64,000 bases of DNA from Nocardioides panaciterrulae (lineage in GTDB: Bacteria > Actinomycetota > Actinomycetes > Propionibacteriales > Nocardioidaceae): the NCBI RefSeq assembly GCF_013409645.1, contig NZ_JACCBG010000001.1, positions 3,718,001 through 3,782,000 of the forward strand. The letters are read 5' to 3'. A program made the position numbers and the translations under genes. Of this stretch, positions 33,185-41,040 are shown piece by piece. Each line of letters begins with the position of its first letter. Position 1 is the stretch's first letter. The notes beneath the pieces are model-generated. The model was not told the origin of the DNA. It made no database searches and was given only the letters and a program-made list of their open reading frames with translations.

Positions 33185-33229
33185 CCGAGACGGCAGTCCG
33201 CGGCACTCTCAACCGCCCGAGACGGCAGT
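33185..33229. repeat. Two-copy 32-bp repeat between HIT and menG
   Basis: CCGAGACGGCAGT occurs at 33185-33197 and 33217-33229, each followed after a few bases by a GGCACT element. The period is 32 bp. The pair fills most of the 81-nt gap between the HIT start and the menG stop. Confidence 0.7.
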
Positions 33230-33264
33230 TCAGGGCACTGACGTCGCGGCGCGCCGGCCCCGGA

Positions 33265-33957
33265 CTACCGCGCCAGCGCCCGGTGGAGGGCCACGATGCC
33301 GCCGGAGAGGTTCTGCCACTCCGGGCCGGCCCAGCCGGCCCGGGTGAGCAGGTCGGCCAGTCCGCGCTGGTCGGGCCAGGCGCGGATCGACTCCGCGAGG
33401 TAGACGTAGGCGTCCGGGGAGGACGAGACCGCCCGGGCGATCGGCGGGAGCGCCTTCATGAGGTACTCGATGTAGACGGTGCGGAACGGCGCCCAGGTCG
33501 GGTGGCTGAACTCGCAGACGACCAGCCGGCCCCCCGGCTTCGCGACCCGGCGCATCTCCTCGAGCCCCGCGACGGGGTCGACGATGTTGCGCAGCCCGAA
33601 GGAGATCGTGACCGCGTCGAAGGTGGCGTCCGCGAACGGCAGCCGGGTGCCGTCCCCGGCGGTGAAGGGCAGGTGCGGCTTCGCCTTCTTCCCGACCTGC
33701 AGCATGCCGAGCGAGAAGTCGCAGGGCACGACCGTCGCGCCGCGATCGGCGAACGGCTGGCTGGAGGTGCCGGTGCCGGCGGCGAGGTCGAGCACGAGCT
33801 CGCCCTGCTTCGGGTCGACCGCGTCGATGACCGCGTGGCGCCAGCGGCGGTCCTGACCGAGCGAGAGCACGTCATTGGTGACGTCGTAGCGCCGGGCCAC
33901 CGCATCGAACATGCGACGGACGTCGGTCGGCTGCTTGTCGAGCTCTGCACGGGCCAC
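33265..33957 (-). CDS. menG: Demethylmenaquinone methyltransferase
   Basis: A 230-aa class I methyltransferase of the UbiE/MenG family. The SAM-binding motif I is [44 protein letters not shown] and [14 protein letters not shown] are family signatures. It methylates demethylmenaquinone in the last step of menaquinone synthesis. It starts with GTG at 33957. It is separate from the other men genes in the window. Confidence 0.94.
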   Translation of the reverse strand: MARAELDKQPTDVRRMFDAVARRYDVTNDVLSLGQDRRWRHAVIDAVDPKQGELVLDLAAGTGTSSQPFADRGATVVPCDFSLGMLQVGKKAKPHLPFTAGDGTRLPFADATFDAVTISFGLRNIVDPVAGLEEMRRVAKPGGRLVVCEFSHPTWAPFRTVYIEYLMKALPPIARAVSSSPDAYVYLAESIRAWPDQRGLADLLTRAGWAGPEWQNLSGGIVALHRALAR

Positions 33958-34100
33958 GCGCAGAGACTACGGGGGCGCGATCCCCGGCCCGCCATCGGCA
34001 ACGAAACGGTCACGGCCGCCGCGCCGTGCAACCGAATCCCCGGCTGAGGCGTCTCTCCGGCTGACACTGGAAGTTCATGACCCATCCTCCGGGGGACCCC

Positions 34101-35234
34101 ATGAGAGCACTGCGCGTCCTGCTGATGACGATCCTCGTCGTGGCCGGTCTCGGCGCCGCGGCGTACGGCGCCGGCGTCGCCGTCCAGCACTACGAGCACG
34201 GACGGGAGACGGCGTCCGCCCGCGATCCGCTGCCGGTCGCGCCCTCCTCGACCGGCGCGACCGACCCGACGTCGGAGCAGTCCTCCGCACCGCCGAGCAC
34301 ACCTCCGACGCCGAGCGAGACCGAGCGGCCCGACCCGCAGCCGGTGCTGGAGCCGGGTACCGAGGGCGAGCAGGTCCGCGAGCTCCAGTCCCGGCTGTTC
34401 CAGCTGGCCTGGCTGCCCGAGACCACCACCGGGAAGTACGACGCCACCACCCGCAAGGCCGTGGCCGGGTTCCAGACCAAGCGTGGGATCGAGGCGACCG
34501 GCGTCGTCGACCAGCACACCTGGCGACGCCTGGTCGCGATGACCGAGACGCCCACGCACGACCAGATGTTCAACGTCCTCCACCCCGGGCCGACCCTGCT
34601 CGGCCCCGGCGACGAGGGCACCGACGTGCGCGACCTGCAGGCCCGACTGCAGTCGATCCAGTGGCTCACCGGCGACGTGTCCGGCACCTACGACAGCACC
34701 ACCGAGCAGGCGGTCGAGGGGTTCCAGGCCAAGCGCGCCATCCCGGTCACCGGCGAGGTCGACCAGCGCACGATGGACCGGCTGCACGCGATGACCGTCG
34801 CCCCGACCCATGCCGCGATGTTCAACGAGGCGCCCGACACGGGCAGCAACACCCCCGGCACGCTCGACGCACGCTGCCGGACCGGTCGGGTGCTGTGCAT
34901 CGACAAGACCAGCCAGACGCTGCGCTGGGTCGTCGACGGCAAGGTGCTCAAGACCCTGGACGTGCGCTTCGGCGCGTCGTACAGCCCGACCCGCGAGGGC
35001 GTCTTCCACGTCTACAACATGGACGCCGACCACGTGTCGCACCTCTACGGCTCCGCGATGCCGTACTCGATGTTCTTCTCGGGCGGGCAGGCCGTGCACT
35101 ACTCCTCGGACTTCGCCGCCCGGGGGTACGCCGGGGCCTCGCACGGCTGCGTGAACGTGCGTGACTACGACGGGCTGGCCTGGCTCTTCGGCCAGGTCCG
35201 GGTCGGCGACGAGGTGGTCGTCTACTGGTCGTGA
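34101..35234 (+). CDS. L,D-transpeptidase with two peptidoglycan-binding domains
   Basis: A 377-aa envelope protein. It has an N-terminal signal or anchor helix (LRVLLMTILVVAGLGAAAYG), a Pro/Thr/Ser linker, two PG_binding_1 domains (EGEQVRELQSRLFQL... and EGTDVRDLQARLQSIQ...), and a C-terminal YkuD catalytic domain with SHGCVNVRDYDGLAWLF, including the nucleophilic cysteine. It forms 3-3 peptidoglycan crosslinks or attaches proteins. The ATG at 34101 follows CGGGGGA; the ATG at 34077 is an alternative adding eight residues. Confidence 0.92.
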   Translation: MRALRVLLMTILVVAGLGAAAYGAGVAVQHYEHGRETASARDPLPVAPSSTGATDPTSEQSSAPPSTPPTPSETERPDPQPVLEPGTEGEQVRELQSRLFQLAWLPETTTGKYDATTRKAVAGFQTKRGIEATGVVDQHTWRRLVAMTETPTHDQMFNVLHPGPTLLGPGDEGTDVRDLQARLQSIQWLTGDVSGTYDSTTEQAVEGFQAKRAIPVTGEVDQRTMDRLHAMTVAPTHAAMFNEAPDTGSNTPGTLDARCRTGRVLCIDKTSQTLRWVVDGKVLKTLDVRFGASYSPTREGVFHVYNMDADHVSHLYGSAMPYSMFFSGGQAVHYSSDFAARGYAGASHGCVNVRDYDGLAWLFGQVRVGDEVVVYWS

Positions 35235-35318
35235 CGGGGCCGGGCGGCGCTCGCGGCGGGGCCGGGGGCGACGCCGGGGCCGGGAGTGGTCTCTGTCACC
35301 GGCGTACGCTTCACCCTC

Positions 35319-36596
35319 GTGACGACCAGCGCGACCCCGGGCGAGCAGCCGCCCTCCCCCGGCCCGCTCGTGGCCCGCACGGTGCGGGTGGACCTGGCGC
35401 CGGAGCAGGTGGCCTCGCTCGTGGAGCTGCTGCCCGGCGACCGGCCCGTGACCTGGCTGCGCCGCGGCGAGGGACTGGTCGGCTGGGGGGTGGCGGCCGA
35501 GGTGCGCACCCACGGCGCCACCCGCTTCTCCGACGCCGCCAAGTGGTGGGCCGAGACCACGGGCCGCACGGTGGTGCGCGACGAGGTCAACGAGCCCGGC
35601 ACCGGGCTGGTCGGCTTCGGGTCCTTCGCGTTCGCCGACGAGCCCGGCGACTCGGTGCTGGTGGTTCCCGAGGTCGTGGTCGGCCGTCGCGGCGAGACCA
35701 CCTGGCTGACCACCATCGGCCCCGACGAGGTCGCCGTCCCCCAGCTGACGGTCGCTGACGAGCCGCCCGCGCCGGTCGACGTGAGCTTCGCCGACGGGTC
35801 CCTCGACGGCGAGCACTGGATGTCGGTGGTCGCGGACGCGGTCGCCCGGATCAACGCCGGAGACCTGGAGAAGGTCGTGCTGGCCCGCGACCTGGTCGCC
35901 ACGGCCGGGGCCCCGGTCGACGTCCGGTGGCCGCTGCGGCGGCTCGCCTCGTCCTACCCCATGTGCTGGACCTTCCACGTCGACGGCATGTTCGGCGCCA
36001 CCCCCGAGATGCTGGTGCGCCGCGAGCGCGGCCTGGTCACCTCCCGGGTGCTGGCCGGCACGATCCGGCGCACCGGCGACGACGAGCGCGACTTGGCACT
36101 CGCCGCCACGCTGGCGCGGTCGTCGAAGGACCTCGAGGAGCACGAGTACGCCGTCCGCTCGGTCGCCGACGCGCTCGACCCGCACTGCTCGTCGATGAAC
36201 GTGCCCGAGTCGCCGTTCGTGCTGCACCTGCCCAACGTGATGCACCTGGCCACCGACGTGGCCGGGGTCGTGCACGACGCGGCCACCGTCTCCTCGCTGC
36301 AGCTCGCCGAGGCGCTGCACCCGTCGGCGGCCGTGGGCGGCACCCCGACCCCGGTGGCGACCGCGCTGATCTCCGCGATCGAGGGCATGGACCGAGGCCG
36401 CTACGCCGGCCCGGTCGGCTGGATGGACGCCAGCGGCGACGGCGAGTGGGGCATCGCGCTGCGCTCGGCGTGGCTCGAGGGCCCGACCGTGCGGCTCTTC
36501 GCCGGCTGCGGCATCGTCGCGGACTCCGACCCCGAGGCCGAGCTGGCCGAGTCGCAGGCGAAGTTCGTCCCGGTGCGGGACTCGCTCTCCTCCTGA
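35319..36596 (+). CDS. menF: Isochorismate synthase
   Basis: A 425-aa chorismate-binding enzyme. It has GATPEMLVRRERGLVTSRVL, KDLEEHEYAV, the family segment HPSAAVGGTP, and FAGCGIVADSDPEAELAES. It converts chorismate to isochorismate, the first committed step to menaquinone (a role in siderophore synthesis is possible but has no local support). The GTG at 35319 is preceded by TACGCT about 10 nt upstream, suggesting a leaderless message; the GTG at 35286 is an alternative. The other men genes lie 6-12 kb downstream. Confidence 0.9.
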   Translation: MTTSATPGEQPPSPGPLVARTVRVDLAPEQVASLVELLPGDRPVTWLRRGEGLVGWGVAAEVRTHGATRFSDAAKWWAETTGRTVVRDEVNEPGTGLVGFGSFAFADEPGDSVLVVPEVVVGRRGETTWLTTIGPDEVAVPQLTVADEPPAPVDVSFADGSLDGEHWMSVVADAVARINAGDLEKVVLARDLVATAGAPVDVRWPLRRLASSYPMCWTFHVDGMFGATPEMLVRRERGLVTSRVLAGTIRRTGDDERDLALAATLARSSKDLEEHEYAVRSVADALDPHCSSMNVPESPFVLHLPNVMHLATDVAGVVHDAATVSSLQLAEALHPSAAVGGTPTPVATALISAIEGMDRGRYAGPVGWMDASGDGEWGIALRSAWLEGPTVRLFAGCGIVADSDPEAELAESQAKFVPVRDSLSS

Positions 36597-36660
36597 GCCC
36601 CCCTCGGGCAGGTGCCTGCGCCCGCGCCTTGGCGCGCTCTGAGGCACACGACCCGACGCG

Positions 36661-37296
36661 CTACAGGTCCTGCCCGTCGTCCCGCCGGACGTAGGCGAGC
36701 CCCTCCTTGGGCAGGAACGCCTCCATGTGTTGGTCGATGATCCGCAGCCCGGCCTCGGAGTAGACCCGGTCGTGGATCGCGAGGTTGCGGGGCGCCTTCA
36801 CGGCGCGGGCGAACTCGATCGCCTCGGAGGCCCGCATCCATGGCGCCGAGACCGGCACGCACAGCACGTCGACGGCCTGGCCGGGCCCGGTCAGCGCGTC
36901 GCCGGGGTGGTAGAGCGACTCCTCGCCGCAGGTCAGCACGTAGCCGGAGTTGTGGAAGCGGGGGAACTCGGGGTGGATCACCGCGTGCAGCTCGCCCACC
37001 GCGCGCGCGGGGATGCCGGGGTCGAACGACTCCCCCGGCGAGACCACCGTGACCCGCTCGGCCACGTCGGGCGCGTCCTCGCGGATCCGCGCCGCGACGT
37101 CGGCGATCGTGAACACCGGGGCGTCGGTGCCGCGCAGGTGCTCGGCCAGGTAGTGGTCGGGGTGCTCGTGGGTGATCAGCACCGCGTCGGCGCCGTCCAG
37201 CGCCTCGGCGTCGGTGAACATGCCCGGGTCCAGCACGACCGTGCGTCCCGCGTGCTCGATCCGGACGCAGGCGTGGCCGAACTTCGTGATCCGCAT
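36661..37296 (-). CDS. MBL-fold metal-dependent hydrolase (UlaG-like)
   Basis: A 211-aa metallo-beta-lactamase-fold protein with the metal motif THEHPDH (HxHxDH), DPGMF early, a later histidine in ELHAVIHPE, and an aspartate in YHPGDAL. It is compact and resembles the UlaG/YtkL-like branch rather than a beta-lactamase. The substrate is unknown. It starts at ATG 37296 and is convergent with menF. Confidence 0.9.
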   Translation of the reverse strand: MRITKFGHACVRIEHAGRTVVLDPGMFTDAEALDGADAVLITHEHPDHYLAEHLRGTDAPVFTIADVAARIREDAPDVAERVTVVSPGESFDPGIPARAVGELHAVIHPEFPRFHNSGYVLTCGEESLYHPGDALTGPGQAVDVLCVPVSAPWMRASEAIEFARAVKAPRNLAIHDRVYSEAGLRIIDQHMEAFLPKEGLAYVRRDDGQDL

Positions 37297-37422
37297 GCGC
37301 CCACCGTAATCACGTCGCCGCAGCCGTGCCCCGGCCGCAGGGCTCGGCGCTGGGCTGGTGGTGGGTCGTCTCCGGTCTCGTCCCCGGTCTGTCACTGGCC
37401 GGGTGATCCGTACGATCGCGGC

Positions 37423-37917
37423 ATGACCGCCACCGACGGGATCCGCATCCGGCGCGCCGTGCCCGAGGACGCCGAGGCGCTCACCGCACTGCACCTGGAC
37501 TGCTGGGACGACGCCTACACCGGGCTCATGCCCCAGGCCCTCCTGGACCAGCGACGCGCCGACGTGCCGCCCCGGGTCGAGAAGTGGCGCACGATCCTCA
37601 CCGACGGCGCCCCGACCTGGGTGGCCGAGGACGACGACGGCCTGGTGGGCTTCGTCAGCGCCGGGCCGGGCCGGGACAACGACGTCGACACCGACACCGA
37701 GGTGATGGCCCTCTACGTGCGTGCGGCCCGCTGGGGACACGGGATCGGCTACGCGCTGCTCGAGACCGCGATCGGCGACCGGGCGGCGTACCTGTGGGTG
37801 CTGCACGGCAACGACCGGGCGATCGGCTTCTACGAGCGCCAGGGCTTCCGGCTCGACGGCACCCGGGACGAGCACGACGAGGGCCTGCACGTGCGGATGG
37901 TGCGCGCGGGCACCTGA
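37423..37917 (+). CDS. GNAT-family N-acetyltransferase
   Basis: A 164-aa acetyltransferase. The N-terminal IRIRRAVPEDAEALTALHLD, the acetyl-CoA loop region YVRAARWGHGIGYALLE (a variant of RxxGxG) and NDRAIGFYERQGFRLDGT are typical. The acceptor is unknown. It starts at ATG 37423 and is divergent from the MBL-fold gene with a short shared upstream region. Confidence 0.9.
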   Translation: MTATDGIRIRRAVPEDAEALTALHLDCWDDAYTGLMPQALLDQRRADVPPRVEKWRTILTDGAPTWVAEDDDGLVGFVSAGPGRDNDVDTDTEVMALYVRAARWGHGIGYALLETAIGDRAAYLWVLHGNDRAIGFYERQGFRLDGTRDEHDEGLHVRMVRAGT

Positions 37918-38005
37918 TCCTCCGCGCGGCACCGCACAGCCGCGGGCCGCTGCCCGGCAGCCGCGCCGCCGCACACGGGCGACGCAGTCACCGCTCCGGG
38001 GCGCC

Positions 38006-39880
38006 TCACGCGGCCAGGTGGTGCACGTAGCACCACCGCCACTCCTCGCCCGGCTCGGCGGACTCCATGACCGGGTGCTGGGTGGTGCGGAAGTGTGCGG
38101 TGGCGTGCTGGCGCGGGGAGGAGTCGCAGCAGGCGACGTGCCCGCACGCCAGGCACTGGCGCAGGGCGACCCACTCGGTGCCCTCCTCCAGGCACTCCTG
38201 GCAGGCGGGGTCCTCGGCCGTGGCGGCCACGGCGTACTTCTCGAGGTGCTCGCAGACCGAGCCGCGCGGGCGCCGCGTGCGGTTGACCTCCCGGATCTGG
38301 TCGTGCTCCTGGTGGGCGAGCTCGAGCATCGACTCCTCGACGTCGAGGGTGGACAGGACGTCGCTGACCACCTCCGAGGCCACCTTGCCGGCGTGGCGGA
38401 TCTCCAGCACGCGCCGGCGCTCGGCGTCGAGCATCTCGTGCCGGATCCGGGCGTAGAGCTCGCTCGGGGACTCCTGGCCCTCGGTGGTGCCGAGCCGCTC
38501 CCAGGCCGCGAAGTTGCGCTGGTCGATGCGCTGCTCGATCAGCTCCCTCACCCCGTGCGGGTCGTCGTACTCCATCCGGTCCAGTGCCTCGTAGCCGGCC
38601 TTGGAGGCCTGCTGCAGCAGGGTGGCGCGGGCCAGGGCGTCGTCCATCGGGTCCGGCGGCGGCACCCGCAGCCGCCGCGCCACCCAGCCCAGCGACAGGC
38701 CCTGCACGAACAGCGTGCCCGCCACGGTGGTGAACGCGATGACGAGCAGCACCTCGCGGTGCGCGGCCTCCGCGGGGATGACGAAGGCCGCGGCCAGCGT
38801 GACGACGCCGCGCATGCCCGCCCAGCCGATGACGAACGTGAACGTCCACGGCGGCGTCACGCCGAGGTCCGGGTCGGGGCCGGGACGCACCAGCGCGTAG
38901 CGGGTGAGGAACACCCAGGCCATCCGCAGCGCCAGCACGCCGACCAGGGTGGCCGCGCAGGCCCCGATGATCCGCAGCAGCGGTATCGGGCTGTCCGCGA
39001 CGTCGGTGAGCAGCCACTGCGCCTGCAGCCCGATCAGCAGGAACACGGCGTTCTCGAGCATGAACGCGATCGTGCGCCAGTTGATCCCCTCCGCGATCCG
39101 GGACTGGGCGGTCTGCAGCACCGGCGCCCGGTGGCCGAGCAGCAGGCCGACGACGACCACCGCGATCACGCCCGAGGCCTTGATCTCCTCGGCCGCGAGG
39201 TACGCCGCGAACGGCACCACGAACGACATCCCGGTGTCCAGCACCGGGTCGGTGACGTGCCGGCGCAGCCAGCCGACCCCCAGGTAGCCGAGCGTGCCCA
39301 CCAGCACCCCGCCGGCGGCGGCCCACACGAAGTCGAGGCCGACCCGCCACGGCACCACGTTCTCCGAGCCGACCACGATGAGCGCGGCGGCGGTGCGCAG
39401 CGCGACCAGCGCGGTGGCGTCGTTGAGCAGCGACTCGCCCTCGAGGATCGTCACCACCCGGCGGGGCAGGCCGATCCGCCGGCCGATGGCGGTGGCGGCC
39501 ACCGCGTCGGGCGGGGAGACGACCGCGCCGATGGCCAGCGCCGACCCCCAGGTCACGCCGGGCAGCACCGCGTGCACGATCACGCCGATGCCGAGGGTGG
39601 TCACCACGACCAGGCCGACCGAGAGCAGCAGGATGGCCCGGCGGTTGGCGTTGAAGTCGACCAGCGAGCTCTGGATCGCGGTGGCGTACAGCAGTGGCGG
39701 CAGCAGCCCCAGCAGCACCACGTCGGACCCGAGGTGGAGCTCCGGGATCCCGGGCACGTAGCTGACCGCGATGCCGACCGCGATCAGCATCAGCGGGGCC
39801 GGGACGCCGAGCCTGCCGGCCAGGGCGGTCAGCGCCAGGACGCCGACGGCGAGCAGCACGAGCAGTGCGGCGATCTCCAC
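38006..39880 (-). CDS. Na+/H+ antiporter (CPA1/NhaP type) fused to a UBP-type zinc finger
   Basis: A 624-aa protein. Residues ~1-420 form a CPA1 antiporter with about 12 helices (GAVVSPPDAVAATAIGRRIG, EGESLLNDATALVALR). A cytoplasmic helical linker follows. The last ~85 residues (CEHLEKYA...C..C...CLACGHVACCDSS...H..H) match the UBP-type zinc finger (ZnF-UBP), with spaced Cys/His ligands ending in HPVMES. ZnF-UBP domains bind the C-terminus of ubiquitin in eukaryotes; the bacterial ligand is unknown. Proton-coupled sodium export is expected; the zinc finger may be regulatory. It starts at 39880. Confidence 0.9.
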   Translation of the reverse strand: MEIAALLVLLAVGVLALTALAGRLGVPAPLMLIAVGIAVSYVPGIPELHLGSDVVLLGLLPPLLYATAIQSSLVDFNANRRAILLLSVGLVVVTTLGIGVIVHAVLPGVTWGSALAIGAVVSPPDAVAATAIGRRIGLPRRVVTILEGESLLNDATALVALRTAAALIVVGSENVVPWRVGLDFVWAAAGGVLVGTLGYLGVGWLRRHVTDPVLDTGMSFVVPFAAYLAAEEIKASGVIAVVVVGLLLGHRAPVLQTAQSRIAEGINWRTIAFMLENAVFLLIGLQAQWLLTDVADSPIPLLRIIGACAATLVGVLALRMAWVFLTRYALVRPGPDPDLGVTPPWTFTFVIGWAGMRGVVTLAAAFVIPAEAAHREVLLVIAFTTVAGTLFVQGLSLGWVARRLRVPPPDPMDDALARATLLQQASKAGYEALDRMEYDDPHGVRELIEQRIDQRNFAAWERLGTTEGQESPSELYARIRHEMLDAERRRVLEIRHAGKVASEVVSDVLSTLDVEESMLELAHQEHDQIREVNRTRRPRGSVCEHLEKYAVAATAEDPACQECLEEGTEWVALRQCLACGHVACCDSSPRQHATAHFRTTQHPVMESAEPGEEWRWCYVHHLAA

Positions 39881-39968
39881 CGGGACATTGTGGCGGACCG
39901 GCCCATATCTGAGCCGCGTCGTCGTGCCGGCCCTCCCCCGGCAGCGAACCGGCCTCCCCGCCTCGGGA

Positions 39969-40098
39969 GGCCCAGCTCAACCCGGCGCGAGGCCCAGCTC
40001 AACCCGGCGCGAGGCCCAACTCAACCCGGCACGAGGCCCAACTCAACCCGGCACGGGGCCCAACTCAACCCGGCGCGGGGCCCAACTCAACGAGGTCA
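39969..40098. repeat. Repeat family A, locus 2: six tandem 22-bp units
   Basis: Six copies of the core GGCCCA(A/G)CTCA start at 39969, 39991, 40013, 40035, 40057 and 40079, an exact 22-bp period. The spacers read ACCCGGCRCGR. Read on the minus strand, the lysR stop codon is followed by CCTC and then GTTGAGTTGGGCC, the same arrangement as at 15418. The array sits between the nhaP-like start and the lysR stop. Confidence 0.92.
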
Positions 40099-40968
40099 GG
40101 GGCGCGGCCGGACCAGCCCGAGCTCGGCTCGCAGGTGCGGCAGCACCTGCACCAGCCGCGCGTCGACGTGGGGGCGGCTGACCATGCTCAGCACCAGCCG
40201 CTTGGTGAACGGCAGCTCGGCGACCTGCTCGCCGCTGCGGAGGCCCTCGGCGAGCGCCGAGCGCGGCACCACCGCCGGCTGCGCCTGCCGCCGCGCCATC
40301 GCGAGAGTGGCGCCGACTGTGGCGCCCCGGCGCGGTCGCGCTCCGAGGTCCGCGAGCCGGGTGTGCAGGTCGGCGGCTCCGAGGTCATAGGTGAGGTACG
40401 GCGTCGCGAGGCCGCGGAGCGGCTGCCGGCCGGCGCGCGGCCTCGGGACGCCCGTGGGTAGGAACAGCACCAGCGTGTCGCCCCCGACCTGGTGGACCTG
40501 CACGCCGCGCGGCAGCACCAGCTGGTCGGCGACGCACACGAAGGCCGCGTCCATCGTGCCCTCGCCCACCCACTCGACCAGCCGGTCGCCGTGGTCCACC
40601 CGCTGCCGCAGCGGCACGCCCTCGAGCGCGGCGTCCAGCACCGGGAACAGCGAGGCCGCGATCGAGTCGAACGAGCCCACGTGCAGCTCGCGCTCGGCGG
40701 TGGCGGTGCGGACCACGTCGTACACCCGGCCGAGGTGACCGAGGATGTGCTCGGCCTGGTGGGCCATCTCGCGACCCGCGACGGTCGGGCGGGCGCCTTG
40801 GGTGTCGCGGTCGAAGAGCACCAGCCCGATCCGGCGCTCGAGCCGGCCGAGCCGCTGGCTCGCGGACGGCTGGGAGACGCGCAGCTCCCGGGCCGCGGCG
40901 CCGACCGACCCGGTCCGCGTCACGGCGGCGACCAGCCGCAGGTCGTCGACCGACGGAGATGGGTCCAT
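40096..40968 (-). CDS. LysR-family transcriptional regulator
   Basis: A 290-aa regulator with an N-terminal winged HTH (LVAAVTRTGSVGAAARELRV, SQPSASQRLGRLERR) and a LysR substrate-binding domain. The ATG at 40968 lies within a perfect palindrome that has the T-N11-A form of LysR sites, so it probably represses itself and may control the divergent MFS gene 72 nt away. The effector is unknown. The stop runs into repeat family A. Confidence 0.92.
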   Translation of the reverse strand: MDPSPSVDDLRLVAAVTRTGSVGAAARELRVSQPSASQRLGRLERRIGLVLFDRDTQGARPTVAGREMAHQAEHILGHLGRVYDVVRTATAERELHVGSFDSIAASLFPVLDAALEGVPLRQRVDHGDRLVEWVGEGTMDAAFVCVADQLVLPRGVQVHQVGGDTLVLFLPTGVPRPRAGRQPLRGLATPYLTYDLGAADLHTRLADLGARPRRGATVGATLAMARRQAQPAVVPRSALAEGLRSGEQVAELPFTKRLVLSMVSRPHVDARLVQVLPHLRAELGLVRPRP

Positions 40969-40982
40969 AGGCGCAGCCTATG
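40966..40982. promoter_or_regulatory. LysR-box palindrome over the lysR start codon
   Basis: CATAGGC-GCA-GCCTATG is a perfect 7-bp inverted repeat. It contains T-N11-A (T40968 to A40980), the classical LysR motif. It covers the lysR start codon itself, an unusual position, and lies 58 bp upstream of the divergent MFS gene. Confidence 0.65.
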
Positions 40983-41040
40983 ACGCGTCGCTCGCTCCCG
41001 CCGGCTACCCTCGCCGGCCCGGCCCGTCGAGGCTGGGCGG

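Noticed and set aside
39969-40098. Second CRISPR candidate (six 22-bp units)
   Set aside because: There are no unique spacers: the whole 22-bp unit is repeated.
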